NCBI GenBank assembly: GCA_023386265.1 | Contig: JAEWKA010000002.1 | Location: forward strand, 248,001 to 312,000 | Source of the DNA: Bacillota bacterium | Lineage (GTDB): Bacteria; Bacillota; Clostridia; Oscillospirales; Oscillospiraceae | Length of the DNA stretch: 64,000 nt | Reading direction: 5' to 3' | Shown here: positions 49,093 to 57,975 of the stretch, piece after piece | Position numbering within the stretch: position 1 is the stretch's first letter | How the letters are laid out: every line of letters starts with the position of its first letter | Made by a program: the position numbers and the translations under genes | Notes under the pieces: model-generated | Told to the model about the DNA's origin: nothing | Databases searched by the model: none | Seen by the model: only the letters and a program-made list of their open reading frames with translations

Positions 49093-50100
49093 ATGAAAAA
49101 AGAAAAGAAAACATTGAAAAACATACATATGGGTGACTCCTTGCCGGTAATTGTATTCACCCTGTTGTTTATTCTCATTATTGTCGTCTTTCGGATACTG
49201 CAGCCGGGCTTTCTACAGGCGTCCAGCATCTACTCCATACTTAGAAAAATCGCAAGCATTTCTCTTGCGGCCACGGGCTTAACCTTCATTATCATCATCG
49301 GAAAGTGCGACATGTCCTTCCATCTGATCGGCTGCTGCAGCGGCGTCTGCTTCTGCTGGCTGATGGTCAACATGGGTGTAAGTCCAGTCCTAGCAGTATT
49401 TCTCACCGTTGTATTTGGTGGTCTCTGGGGTTCTGTCACGGGCTTTCTGGTCAGTAAAATTAAATTTCCTGACATCATCACCTCCATTGCGGTCGGATGC
49501 ATAGCCTACGGTTCCGGTTATCTGTTCAGCAACGCCGCCTATATCTACCTGCACGAGGATGTGCAAAAGGCCATTGCTTACGGAGTCATCGCGACCGTAC
49601 CGCTTCCTATCTGGATTATGATTGTACTGCTCGCCGTCTGCTACTGGCTGATGGAAAAAACCGAAATCGGACGCAAGTTCTATGCTGTCGGCGCGAACCC
49701 CAAGGCCGCATATCTCAGCGGTATCAATGTCAACCGCATAACCATGATTGCCTTTATTCTGGGCGGCGCATTTGTAGCCTTCACAGGCATGTTCATGAAC
49801 GCGGAGCAAGGCTTCGCGGCGGTCACCACAACGCAGAGCATTTTGCCGCAGTGCTTCTCTGCCGTCTATATCGGCTGGGCGATTTTTAAAAAGCCCTGCG
49901 TCCACGGCACACTATTCGGCGCCGCGCTGACAGCACTCATCACGCTGGGTCTTGCGCAGATGAACATTGCCTACTACTGGGGGAATCTTGCTACCGCAGC
50001 CATTTTGGTTGTGGCACTGCTGATCTCCAAGCTAAAATACAATGACAGATCCGAGATGCTGCCGGCGAAGAAGATAGAAAAGGAGGCGGTGACGGTATGA
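49093..50100 (+). CDS. Sugar ABC transporter permease (RbsC family), first of two
   Basis: A 335-residue BPD_transp_2 permease with about 8-10 membrane helices. Family stretches are ASSIYSILRKIASISLAATG, EKTEIGRKFYAVGANPKAAY (the EAA-like loop, about 190-209) and MNAEQGFAAVTTTQSILPQC. ATG at 49093 follows GAGGGG; an overlapping GTG at 49078 is possible. It ends with an ATGA overlap with the second permease, indicating a heterodimeric membrane channel. Confidence 0.9.
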   Translation: MKKEKKTLKNIHMGDSLPVIVFTLLFILIIVVFRILQPGFLQASSIYSILRKIASISLAATGLTFIIIIGKCDMSFHLIGCCSGVCFCWLMVNMGVSPVLAVFLTVVFGGLWGSVTGFLVSKIKFPDIITSIAVGCIAYGSGYLFSNAAYIYLHEDVQKAIAYGVIATVPLPIWIMIVLLAVCYWLMEKTEIGRKFYAVGANPKAAYLSGINVNRITMIAFILGGAFVAFTGMFMNAEQGFAAVTTTQSILPQCFSAVYIGWAIFKKPCVHGTLFGAALTALITLGLAQMNIAYYWGNLATAAILVVALLISKLKYNDRSEMLPAKKIEKEAVTV

Positions 50101-51086
50101 AGAAAGTTCTGAAAAAAATCTTCCGCGCTGAATATGTACTGTTCTATATTCTGATTCTCGTCTGCGTGTTCTTCTGCCTCGTCTGCGGCCCGTCGTTTTT
50201 CAGTTCTCGGAATATCACAAACATTTTAAAGGCTGCCGGACCTCTCGGCATTATGCTGTATGGCGTTACCTGGGTTGTAAGCTCAGGTAAAACGGATGTT
50301 GCTTTCCCCGAAATCGGCAGTCTTACCAGCATGACCTTCGCATATTTTTATCTGGCCGGGACCACTTCCGTTTTGGCCGGTCTGTTCGGAATCGGCGTCG
50401 GTCTTGCAATGGGTGCCGTCAGCGCCTTCCTTGTCATTAAGTGCAAATTCCATCCGCTGATTTCCACCATCGCTGTATCCACCGCAGGCGGAGCGTTGGC
50501 CATCAGCTATTCCGGCGGCTCCGCCATAAAGCTATCCGCCATCGCGAACAAAACTTTTATCTACGATATCTGCCAGTGGCAGATTGGTCCTTTTCCGGTA
50601 ATTTTCATCATAGCTGTAGTAATGGCAATTATCATGTGGTTCATTCAGGAAAAGACCAAATTCGGTCAGTACATTTATGCCATAGGCGATAACCCTCAGG
50701 CTGTGAAGGAGGCCGGCGTTGCCACATGGAAGATTGACCTAATTCTATATTTAGTCTCCGCATTCTGCGCTTCATTTGCCGGTCTGGTTTACACGATTAC
50801 CGTTTACACCTCCGGTCAGCCAATCATGGGAACCAGCTTTTTCCTCAACGGCTTCACTATCGTGTTTCTCGGAGCCCTCGCTATTAAGCTTGGAAAGTGC
50901 AATGTTTTAGGCACGCTGATTTCCGCGGTTATTCTCTCCTGCATGACAAACGGTTTGACTCAGCTTGGCGCTCACTATTCCGTCACACAACTTTCCAAGG
51001 GCATTTTGCTCTTGATAGGTGTCGGCGTTGTTACAGTAACCCGAAGAAATCGTATTGGAAAGATAGGTTTACTGAAGTATGAATAA
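50097..51086 (+). CDS. Sugar ABC transporter permease (RbsC family), second of two
   Basis: A 329-residue permease paralogue of its neighbour. Landmarks: FFSSRNITNILKAAGPLGIM near the N-terminus, EKTKFGQYIYAIGDNPQAVK (about 181-200) as the ATPase-contact loop, and ITVYTSGQPIMGTSFFLNGF. Its AGGAGG site lies in the end of the first permease gene, and its last eight bases overlap the dehydrogenase start, giving tight coupling through the cassette. Confidence 0.9.
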   Translation: MKKVLKKIFRAEYVLFYILILVCVFFCLVCGPSFFSSRNITNILKAAGPLGIMLYGVTWVVSSGKTDVAFPEIGSLTSMTFAYFYLAGTTSVLAGLFGIGVGLAMGAVSAFLVIKCKFHPLISTIAVSTAGGALAISYSGGSAIKLSAIANKTFIYDICQWQIGPFPVIFIIAVVMAIIMWFIQEKTKFGQYIYAIGDNPQAVKEAGVATWKIDLILYLVSAFCASFAGLVYTITVYTSGQPIMGTSFFLNGFTIVFLGALAIKLGKCNVLGTLISAVILSCMTNGLTQLGAHYSVTQLSKGILLLIGVGVVTVTRRNRIGKIGLLKYE

Positions 51087-52269
51087 TTTTGAATTTTTCA
51101 ATCCCGTTAAAATCATCTTTGGCGCCGGCGAAGTAAAAAAAATCGGCGCTGAGACCGCTCGGTACGGCAAAAAGGCTTTGATTATTTCGTATTCCGAGGT
51201 CGGTTTCTATGGCGATTTATTCGAACGTATTCACTCCTCGCTAAAAGAGCAGGGAGTGGAATTTGCCGATTGCTTTGTCGCAACCGCAAATCCCAAGCTC
51301 GGCGAGGCAAAAATCGCCATCGAGCTGGGTAAAAAAGAGAACTGCGACGTCGTCATCGGTGTCGGTGGCGGCAGCGCGATGGACTTGGCTAAAGTGGTTG
51401 CGGCGGGTATTCTGTACCCCTATGAACTGACTAAAATGATTAAATTCAGCCACAGTGAAAATAACCAGATTCCGCCCAAGGAAGCCCTGCCCATAATACT
51501 TATCCCTACGCTGTCTGCCACCGCCAGCGAGATGAACCCCACCGCAGTTATCACTGACGAAAAAACCAACCGCAAAAGCTATGTGTGGGAGCCCTCCTGC
51601 CTTTATGCCAAGGCCTCAATCCTCGACCCGTCATTGACCTTAACTTTACCGGCGTATCAGACGGCCTGCGGAGCTATTGACGCGATAAGCCATGTGATCG
51701 AGCCGTTTTTCTTCAGCGACGAGGCCACTTTTGGCAATCTTGCTCTTCATGACCAGATGCAGATTGGCGTTATCCGTGCCATTTATGAAAACCTTCCTAA
51801 GGTTTTGGCGAATCCGAACGATATCGAGCTGCGCGGGCTGATGCAGTTTTCATCAACAGTCGGGCTGAACGGCTGGCTGACCTGCGGAGTACAGGGTTGG
51901 ACCCCGATGCACCAGACGGGCCACGTCATTTCCTCACATTTCAAAGCCACTCACGGCGCGACGCTTGCCTGCATGATGCTTGCGTGGATGCGGTTTTTTG
52001 CTTACAAAGAGCAGAACGGTCGCTTTAAAAAGCTCGCTCTGTTGCTGTGGGGTACCGAAGATTTGCTTAAGGCCGCAGATATTTTCGAAGTGTACATCAA
52101 ATCTGCCGGCGTCCAAACTCGCATCTCCGAATTTGGATGTACCGAAGCCAGCCTGGACGAATTGACTCAAGGCGTTTATGATGTCTCCTTCAGCGCGGAC
52201 GGTACCTTGGCCAGCATTCCGCCAATAACAAAAGAAGAAGCCCGTAAAATCTACGAGCTGTCGCTGTAA
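51079..52269 (+). CDS. Iron-dependent alcohol dehydrogenase (BDH/YqhD type)
   Basis: A 396-residue group III alcohol dehydrogenase. The nucleotide site is VIGVGGGSAMDLAKVVAAG (about 93-111); metal ligands lie in CGAIDAISHVIEP (Asp, His) and in PMHQTGHVISSHFKATHGA (His, His). Members reduce aldehydes to alcohols with NAD(P)H and renew oxidised cofactor in fermentation. Behind an aldolase it probably reduces the aldehyde released, for example acetaldehyde or lactaldehyde, though a polyol-oxidising role earlier in the pathway is possible. Confidence 0.88.
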   Translation: MNNFEFFNPVKIIFGAGEVKKIGAETARYGKKALIISYSEVGFYGDLFERIHSSLKEQGVEFADCFVATANPKLGEAKIAIELGKKENCDVVIGVGGGSAMDLAKVVAAGILYPYELTKMIKFSHSENNQIPPKEALPIILIPTLSATASEMNPTAVITDEKTNRKSYVWEPSCLYAKASILDPSLTLTLPAYQTACGAIDAISHVIEPFFFSDEATFGNLALHDQMQIGVIRAIYENLPKVLANPNDIELRGLMQFSSTVGLNGWLTCGVQGWTPMHQTGHVISSHFKATHGATLACMMLAWMRFFAYKEQNGRFKKLALLLWGTEDLLKAADIFEVYIKSAGVQTRISEFGCTEASLDELTQGVYDVSFSADGTLASIPPITKEEARKIYELSL

Positions 52270-52273
52270 AACT

Positions 52274-53107
52274 ATGATAAAACAAATAAAATTCGATGGG
52301 TTTGACGCTGTTGAGATCAGCACTCCCGTGTTGAAAGCGGTGCTGATATATGAAATCGGTCCGCGCATTGCGTTTTTCGGCAAAGCTGATGCGGAAAATC
52401 TTTTATACTGGGATAAGAACGCCGTGACACGCAACGAGTGGAAGCTTTATGGCGGCCATCGTGTCTGGATGACACGCCCTATGGCTGATGAGTCGGAGGA
52501 TACGTATCTTTCCGACAACACGCGCTGCTCGCTGGAACTAAGCGAGAGAAAGGTAGTGGCTACAGCTCCGGCTCATCCCGTAAACGGTCTGGAAAAGGGC
52601 ATCGAAGTAGAAATTATTTCTGAAACCCAGCTGCGTGTACGAAATTTCATAAAAAACTCTGGCAGTCTCATTTATTCCGGAGGCGTGTGGTCGCCAACCT
52701 GCGTTAACCCAAATGGTAAGCAGATTGTAATACCGCTTGGTGACGACGATTCCAGTTGGGATGTTGTGCGCATTGTTATTCCACGTGTATTTGCCGGGAA
52801 TCGCACTACGCTGGAAGATGACCAGGCTGTTTTCATTGGTAACGACTTAGTCGTTTCTCCCAAAGGCCGCACACTCAAACGCTGCTGCTGTGCCCCCAAA
52901 GGGAAAGTCCTGCTTAAATGTGACAATTATATCTTCGAGAAGTATTCCCCGTATAACAAGCTGCTGCGCTACCCGTTCGAGGGCTGCAATGTGGCATGCT
53001 TCGTGGGGAAAGATAACTTCATGGCAGAGCTCGAAACTTTTGGCGGAGAATCAGATATAGCGCCCGGAACTACAATTGACAACACCGAATTTTGGTCTAT
53101 TTTATAA
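52274..53107 (+). CDS. DUF4380-like/mutarotase-fold protein
   Basis: A 277-residue beta-rich protein. EIGPRIAFFGKADAENLLYW (about 27-46) and LYGGHRVWMTRPMADESEDT (about 58-77) resemble the galactose-mutarotase-like superfamily and the DUF4380 group, with an early GGHR/W block where mutarotases hold a substrate His/Arg. It begins four bases after the dehydrogenase stop with a weak ribosome site and ends the cassette at a strong terminator. A sugar 1-epimerase for the imported compound would fit, but the family call is tentative. Confidence 0.62.
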   Translation: MIKQIKFDGFDAVEISTPVLKAVLIYEIGPRIAFFGKADAENLLYWDKNAVTRNEWKLYGGHRVWMTRPMADESEDTYLSDNTRCSLELSERKVVATAPAHPVNGLEKGIEVEIISETQLRVRNFIKNSGSLIYSGGVWSPTCVNPNGKQIVIPLGDDDSSWDVVRIVIPRVFAGNRTTLEDDQAVFIGNDLVVSPKGRTLKRCCCAPKGKVLLKCDNYIFEKYSPYNKLLRYPFEGCNVACFVGKDNFMAELETFGGESDIAPGTTIDNTEFWSIL

Positions 53108-53160
53108 CGCTTTTTTTCTAGTCACCGTCCAAATGATTATGTTCCGATAAAACCGAACAA

Positions 53161-53198
53161 CCCCCTGCAGACTAATCTTATCTGCAGGGGGATCTTTT
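53161..53198 (+). terminator. Terminator of the ABC/aldolase cassette
   Basis: CCCCCTGCAGA (53161-53171) and TCTGCAGGGGG (53181-53191), perfect 11-base arms with a nine-base loop, then ATCTTTTTT. Confidence 0.9.
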
Positions 53199-53249
53199 TT
53201 ATGGATTATGAGAGCGATAATGAATTAAGTAATATTACGGTTAAAGCGT

Positions 53250-53810
53250 TCACTGATTGATATTGCTTTTATCGCCAGCGAGTTTTTCGCGTATATAGGG
53301 AATATCAAACCTGATAATAGCGATTGTGATTGAAACGATGCTGAAAGATGCGTTGATAATGCCGGCGATTGAGCCGCAGGTCACGTTGTAAATCAGCCAC
53401 AAAACATAAGTCGGTAATTCTATCATACGTATTGTGCGGGTGCTTGTCATTGCATAAGCGACAGTACTGACATTTTTTGCGAAAATAGGGATAAGAGTTA
53501 TTGGCCCCTCCCAGGTTAGGATACCCGCCGCGGTAAAGAAGATGCAGAAAACCGCAACAGCATATTTCATCTTCTTTTTTTCGTTCTCAAGCTTAATAAA
53601 TATTAGATTCCTTATGCCGCCTACAAATTGCAGCGCACTGCCGGATATAACGCCCAGCAGCAGAAAATGAATTCCGAAAACGAATTCCGAGGCTGTACGC
53701 ATACCCATAAGGGTTCGATAGCGATTGCTTTGATAGGACCAGACACATAAGATAAGCGCTACAAAGCCAATCGCCTGAATTACAACCTGAGAGCGAAAAA
53801 ACTCAGCCAA
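53250..53810 (-). CDS. YgjV-like inner-membrane protein
   Basis: A 186-residue membrane protein resembling the YgjV family (Imp-YgjV): about six hydrophobic segments, with the family-type start QAIGFVALILCVWSYQSNRY and FGIHFLLLGVISGSALQFVG. The function of the family is unknown. The only usable start is TTG at 53810, behind GGGAG nine bases upstream. Single gene, convergent with the ABC cassette and divergent from lacZ. Confidence 0.78.
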   Translation of the reverse strand: MAEFFRSQVVIQAIGFVALILCVWSYQSNRYRTLMGMRTASEFVFGIHFLLLGVISGSALQFVGGIRNLIFIKLENEKKKMKYAVAVFCIFFTAAGILTWEGPITLIPIFAKNVSTVAYAMTSTRTIRMIELPTYVLWLIYNVTCGSIAGIINASFSIVSITIAIIRFDIPYIREKLAGDKSNINQ

Positions 53811-54151
53811 GAAGATGATCTCCCTTCAAGTTATATACCCCGTACATAACAATAAACTTAGGGCTTAAAGCGATTTTGTATCTTCTGAGTAGATTGTTTT
53901 TAATTCTATTATCTATAATAGCATAAATTCCCATGAATTAATAGTATTACAAGATATGATTTGCAAAGTTAAGTGTGACATTTTGTGAGAAAGATTTTTA
54001 AGGGCCGGACTCGTTTTTGTAATACCTTATTTTTAAAGTCTGTGTTGTTATCTAAAGAAAATTGTGGTAAAGTTTATAGTGATAGTTTAGCTATCATTAT
54101 AAAAATATTTGCAATACCCATTTTTATTTCTATTGAAATGCGGGGCACACG
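53811..54151. promoter_or_regulatory. Divergent ygjV-like/lacZ control region with palindromic operator
   Basis: No gene seen in this 341-base AT-rich stretch. Near lacZ, ATAGTGATAG (54076-54085) and CTATCATTAT (54091-54100) form an inverted repeat with one mismatch around TTTAG; TATAGT at 54075-54080 could be the -10. This is the natural candidate operator for the TetR-family protein encoded inside the operon. On the minus strand TGCTATTATA resembles an extended -10 for the ygjV-like gene. Confidence 0.5.
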
Positions 54152-57100
54152 ATGATTAAAAAAAAGATAGCTCTTCTCGATTATGAAAATCCGGAAATTA
54201 TCGAATATAACAAAGAAACTGCCCACGCTATTTGGATGCCGTATGATAACATAAGTGATAAATATAAGCTCAGCCTAAACGGCCTCTGGGATTTTAAATG
54301 GGTTTTCGGAGAGGACGATATACCCGAGGGTTTCTATATGCCTGATTACGATGCTACCGGCTGGGACAAACTTTTTCTCCCCTCAGTCTGGCAGCTCGAG
54401 GGCTACGGCAAGCCATATTATCTTGCCTTTGATTTTCCGCCGGTATTTAGCAAGAAAAAGAACGAGATACCAAAAATCGACCAAAGCAAAAACGAAAAGG
54501 GCTTATACAGAAGAACCTTTAAACTGCCAGCGAATTTTGAAGGCAGAGAAATATATATCCACTTCGGTGCAGTTAAAGCTGCGTTTTATCTCTACATAAA
54601 CGGTGAAAGGGTCGGATATTCGCAAGGCTCAATGACCCCTGCCGAGTTCGACATTACCGCATTCGTAAAAAGCGGAGATAACGTCGTTGCGGCTGAGGTC
54701 ATCCGCTTTAGCGACGGAAGCTATCTTGAAGATCAGGATATGTGGTTTTTCAGCGGTATTTACCGCGAAGTTTATATTTATGCCGAACCTAAAGTGTTCC
54801 TGCGCGATATATTCGCCCGCTCAACCCCAGATGCAACATATACCGACTGGACGCTGAATATTGATGTCTACATTGGAAACAAAACCGGACAGGACAACAG
54901 CATCATCATAGAAGCTCTGCTATGTGATTATCACGATTATCACGTTGTCGACAGTGTTTCCGGCGAATTTTGTGCCCGTACAGAATTGGCAAATTGTATC
55001 AGTCTTGAAAAGCCGGTACCCTGCCCGAAACAGTGGAGTGCCGAGCAGCCGAATCTTTATCAGCTCATAATAGTGCTCAAGGACAGCAATGGGGCGGTGA
55101 TCGAGGCAAAAACTATACACTTTGGTTTCAGGTCGGTTGAAATCAAAGATGAAAAAATAATGATAAACGGGAAGCCGCTTATGATCTGTGGAGTCAACCG
55201 CCACGATTTCGACCCGGACTTTGGCTGGGCGGTGCCGCGGGAAAGATACGCTCAGGATTTGGCGCTTATGAAGCGCGCTAATATCAATGCAATCCGCACC
55301 AGCCATTATCCGAACGACCCGCTGCTCTATGAGCTTTGCGACATTTATGGTATCTACATTATGGACGAGGCGGATATTGAAACGCACGCGATACGCAGAA
55401 AGAATGTGCCCGGGGATAATCCTATTTGGACGCGGGCGGTGGTTGACCGCGTGGAGCGCATGGTGCTAAGGGATCGGAACCATCCCTGCGTTTTTATGTG
55501 GTCGCTTGGAAATGAGGCGGGCTACGGCAGTAATTTTACGAAGATGAAGGAAGCCGCGCTTGCGCTCGACTCGACAAGGCTGTTTCACTACGAGGGCGAT
55601 TTTGACATGTCGGTGAGCGACGTGGTTTCAAAAATGTATCCCAAGTTTGAGCTTCTCGATAAGCTGGGCCGTCACGAGGAAATCAAAATCAATCTAATTG
55701 ATAAACTGCTTAACAGGCTTACGGTGACGGCGGATAAAAAACCGATGAAACCGGAGCAATACAGGGGCAAACCTGTACTGCTGTGCGAATACGCACACGC
55801 GATGGAAAACAGTCTGGGTAATTTTCAAGAGTATATGGACGTTTTCGAAAAGTACCCGAACATGGCGGGGGGCTTCATCTGGGATTTCGTAGACCAGTCT
55901 ATACGAAGAAAAACTGAAGACGGTCACGAGCAGTGGCTATACGGCGGGGATTTCGGGGAAGAAGTCTCGCATAGATATTTCTGCGCAAACGGCATAGTTT
56001 CTGCCGATCGTACGCCGCACCCCTCCTATTATGAGGTAAAAAAAGTATATCAGCGCGTCAAGGTAACGCCTGTAGACTTGCAAAACGGAGTTATTCGCAT
56101 CGAAAATCAATACTGCTTTATGGATCTGTCGGAGTTCAGACCGGAATGGACGCTCACCGAAGATGGCAGAGCCGTTTCGTGGAAGACGCTTGAACCGATC
56201 TCCCTTCCCGCAGGTGAAAGTCTTGATATGAAACTCGATTTTACAAATTATAAATTTAAGCTCGGCAAGGAATATCATCTTACGCTTGATTTTCTCATGC
56301 GCGACGAAACGCTCTGGTGCGCAAAAAATTACCCACTCGCCTTTGAGCAGTTTGAAGTGCTCCCCGACCGTATTCAGATAAAGCCTGATAGAAGCAAAAA
56401 GATAGAGGTTTCGGAGTCTGAAACCGAAATTGACGTTATGGGCAAGAGGTTTCGCATAACTGTTTCCAAAAAGGACGGCAGCATCAGCTCCATTGATTAT
56501 GGGAGCGGCAATATCCTGAGTTCATCCCTGACTCCAAATTACTGGAGGGCATACACGGATAACGACCTCGGCTACGCGAACTTCAAGCCCGAGCTCGAAA
56601 GCCTACTTGCTTTTCCGGTGAAACGATGGAGAACCGCAACGGAAAGGCGAAAGGTTCTCTCGGTGAATCTTACACGCTCGTACGGTCTTGTGTCCGTAAC
56701 AATAAGGCAGAGCATTCGTTACTGTAAGGGCGATGTTATTACGATATATAAAATTGACAGTGTCGGAACTATCTTTGTCCGGCACGAAATATGCCCGGCA
56801 AAGGATATGCCGCGCATTGGCTTTACAATGGCTTTGAGGCGTCGATTCGACAGCTTCACTTGGTTTGGAAGAGGCCCGCATGAGAACTACTGCGACCGTA
56901 AAACAGGCTCGCCGGTCGGTATTTATTCCCTCGATGCCGAGAAAATTGGTCACAGCTATATGCGTCCGCAGGAGAACGGCAACCGTACCGATGTACGGTG
57001 GCTTAAAATCAGCGATAAATACGAAAAAGGTCTTATGATTACAGGTAATCTTTTCAGTTTCAGCGCCTGGCCGTATACACAGGAAGCACTTGAAAAAGCG

Positions 57101-57265
57101 AAGCACCAGCACGAGCTCACAGCTCAGGATCTTGTTACGGTAAATATTGATCACATGCAGTGCGGCGTCGGCGGGGATTTCCCGGGAGTAGCAAACCTCC
57201 ATGAACCGTATAAGATCCATAAGGGGAAAAGCTACGTTTTTGAATATGCAATTTTGAAGATTTAG
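54152..57265 (+). CDS. lacZ: Beta-galactosidase, glycoside hydrolase family 2
   Basis: A 1037-residue GH2 enzyme of full LacZ length: sugar-binding domain (about 50-220), immunoglobulin-like domain, TIM barrel (about 335-630) and the C-terminal Bgal small chain/beta-sandwich domain (about 760-1035). The acid/base is Glu455 in SLGNEAGYGSN and the nucleophile Glu546 in LLCEYAHAMENSLG. No signal peptide, so it acts on imported beta-galactosides. First gene of a galactoside operon with alpha-galactosidase, galK and galT; no transporter is in the cluster. Confidence 0.95.
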   Translation: MIKKKIALLDYENPEIIEYNKETAHAIWMPYDNISDKYKLSLNGLWDFKWVFGEDDIPEGFYMPDYDATGWDKLFLPSVWQLEGYGKPYYLAFDFPPVFSKKKNEIPKIDQSKNEKGLYRRTFKLPANFEGREIYIHFGAVKAAFYLYINGERVGYSQGSMTPAEFDITAFVKSGDNVVAAEVIRFSDGSYLEDQDMWFFSGIYREVYIYAEPKVFLRDIFARSTPDATYTDWTLNIDVYIGNKTGQDNSIIIEALLCDYHDYHVVDSVSGEFCARTELANCISLEKPVPCPKQWSAEQPNLYQLIIVLKDSNGAVIEAKTIHFGFRSVEIKDEKIMINGKPLMICGVNRHDFDPDFGWAVPRERYAQDLALMKRANINAIRTSHYPNDPLLYELCDIYGIYIMDEADIETHAIRRKNVPGDNPIWTRAVVDRVERMVLRDRNHPCVFMWSLGNEAGYGSNFTKMKEAALALDSTRLFHYEGDFDMSVSDVVSKMYPKFELLDKLGRHEEIKINLIDKLLNRLTVTADKKPMKPEQYRGKPVLLCEYAHAMENSLGNFQEYMDVFEKYPNMAGGFIWDFVDQSIRRKTEDGHEQWLYGGDFGEEVSHRYFCANGIVSADRTPHPSYYEVKKVYQRVKVTPVDLQNGVIRIENQYCFMDLSEFRPEWTLTEDGRAVSWKTLEPISLPAGESLDMKLDFTNYKFKLGKEYHLTLDFLMRDETLWCAKNYPLAFEQFEVLPDRIQIKPDRSKKIEVSESETEIDVMGKRFRITVSKKDGSISSIDYGSGNILSSSLTPNYWRAYTDNDLGYANFKPELESLLAFPVKRWRTATERRKVLSVNLTRSYGLVSVTIRQSIRYCKGDVITIYKIDSVGTIFVRHEICPAKDMPRIGFTMALRRRFDSFTWFGRGPHENYCDRKTGSPVGIYSLDAEKIGHSYMRPQENGNRTDVRWLKISDKYEKGLMITGNLFSFSAWPYTQEALEKAKHQHELTAQDLVTVNIDHMQCGVGGDFPGVANLHEPYKIHKGKSYVFEYAILKI

Positions 57266-57297
57266 GTCACAAAACAATCGGAAAAGAGCACTTGACT

Positions 57298-57975
57298 ATG
57301 GATGCAAAAGCAAAGCGCAGAATCGAGCTCGACAGGCAGATTGAAGCGCGAAAAGAAAATATAATAGACTCAGCGATACAGGAATTTATCGAAAACGGCA
57401 TCGATAACTCTAAAATCTCGGACATTGCCAAAAGGGCGGAGGTCGGCGCGGCAACTGTTTACCGTTACTTTGAAAACAAGCCGAAGCTTGTGGTCGAGTG
57501 CGCAACAAAGCTTTGGCGTTCTGAAATGAGCAGTCTTACACCGCTGCTCTACCCTGCAAATTATAATGAGCAAAACGGATTTGAAAAGGTCAAACAGATA
57601 CTTTATACAATTGGTTCTCTGTATGAAATACGACCCCATTTGCTTCGTCTACTGGAGCAATTCGATAACTACACCGTCCGAGAGCGGATTTCAAAGGAGC
57701 TTTTGCAAAAGTATGAAGCGGGGGTAATCGACACACGAGAGATGATGCTTGCGGCAATAAAAGCAGGTCAAACGGACGGGTCAATTCGTCCCGATATCGA
57801 CGCCGTTTCATTTTACACAACGGTAATACACTCCACCATTCCGCTAATTCAAAAATTGATTTTGCGAGGGGATGTAATTCAAAGCGACAGAGAAATTGAC
57901 GCAAAAACACAAATTGCATTACTGATTGATATGGAGCTTTCTTATATTAAGGGCTTAAAGGAGTACATTGGATGA
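57298..57975 (+). CDS. TetR-family transcriptional regulator
   Basis: A 225-residue regulator with a TetR helix-turn-helix (about 15-65; ISDIAKRAEVGAATVYRYFE) and an all-helical ligand domain. ATG at 57298 is preferred over an in-frame TTG at 57292; the ribosome site is weak. It lies inside the operon, 32 bases after lacZ, and its stop overlaps the alpha-galactosidase start (ATGA). The likely target is the palindrome ahead of lacZ, with a galactoside or metabolite as inducer. A TetR repressor for lacZ-type genes is less usual than LacI or AraC. Confidence 0.88.
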   Translation: MDAKAKRRIELDRQIEARKENIIDSAIQEFIENGIDNSKISDIAKRAEVGAATVYRYFENKPKLVVECATKLWRSEMSSLTPLLYPANYNEQNGFEKVKQILYTIGSLYEIRPHLLRLLEQFDNYTVRERISKELLQKYEAGVIDTREMMLAAIKAGQTDGSIRPDIDAVSFYTTVIHSTIPLIQKLILRGDVIQSDREIDAKTQIALLIDMELSYIKGLKEYIG

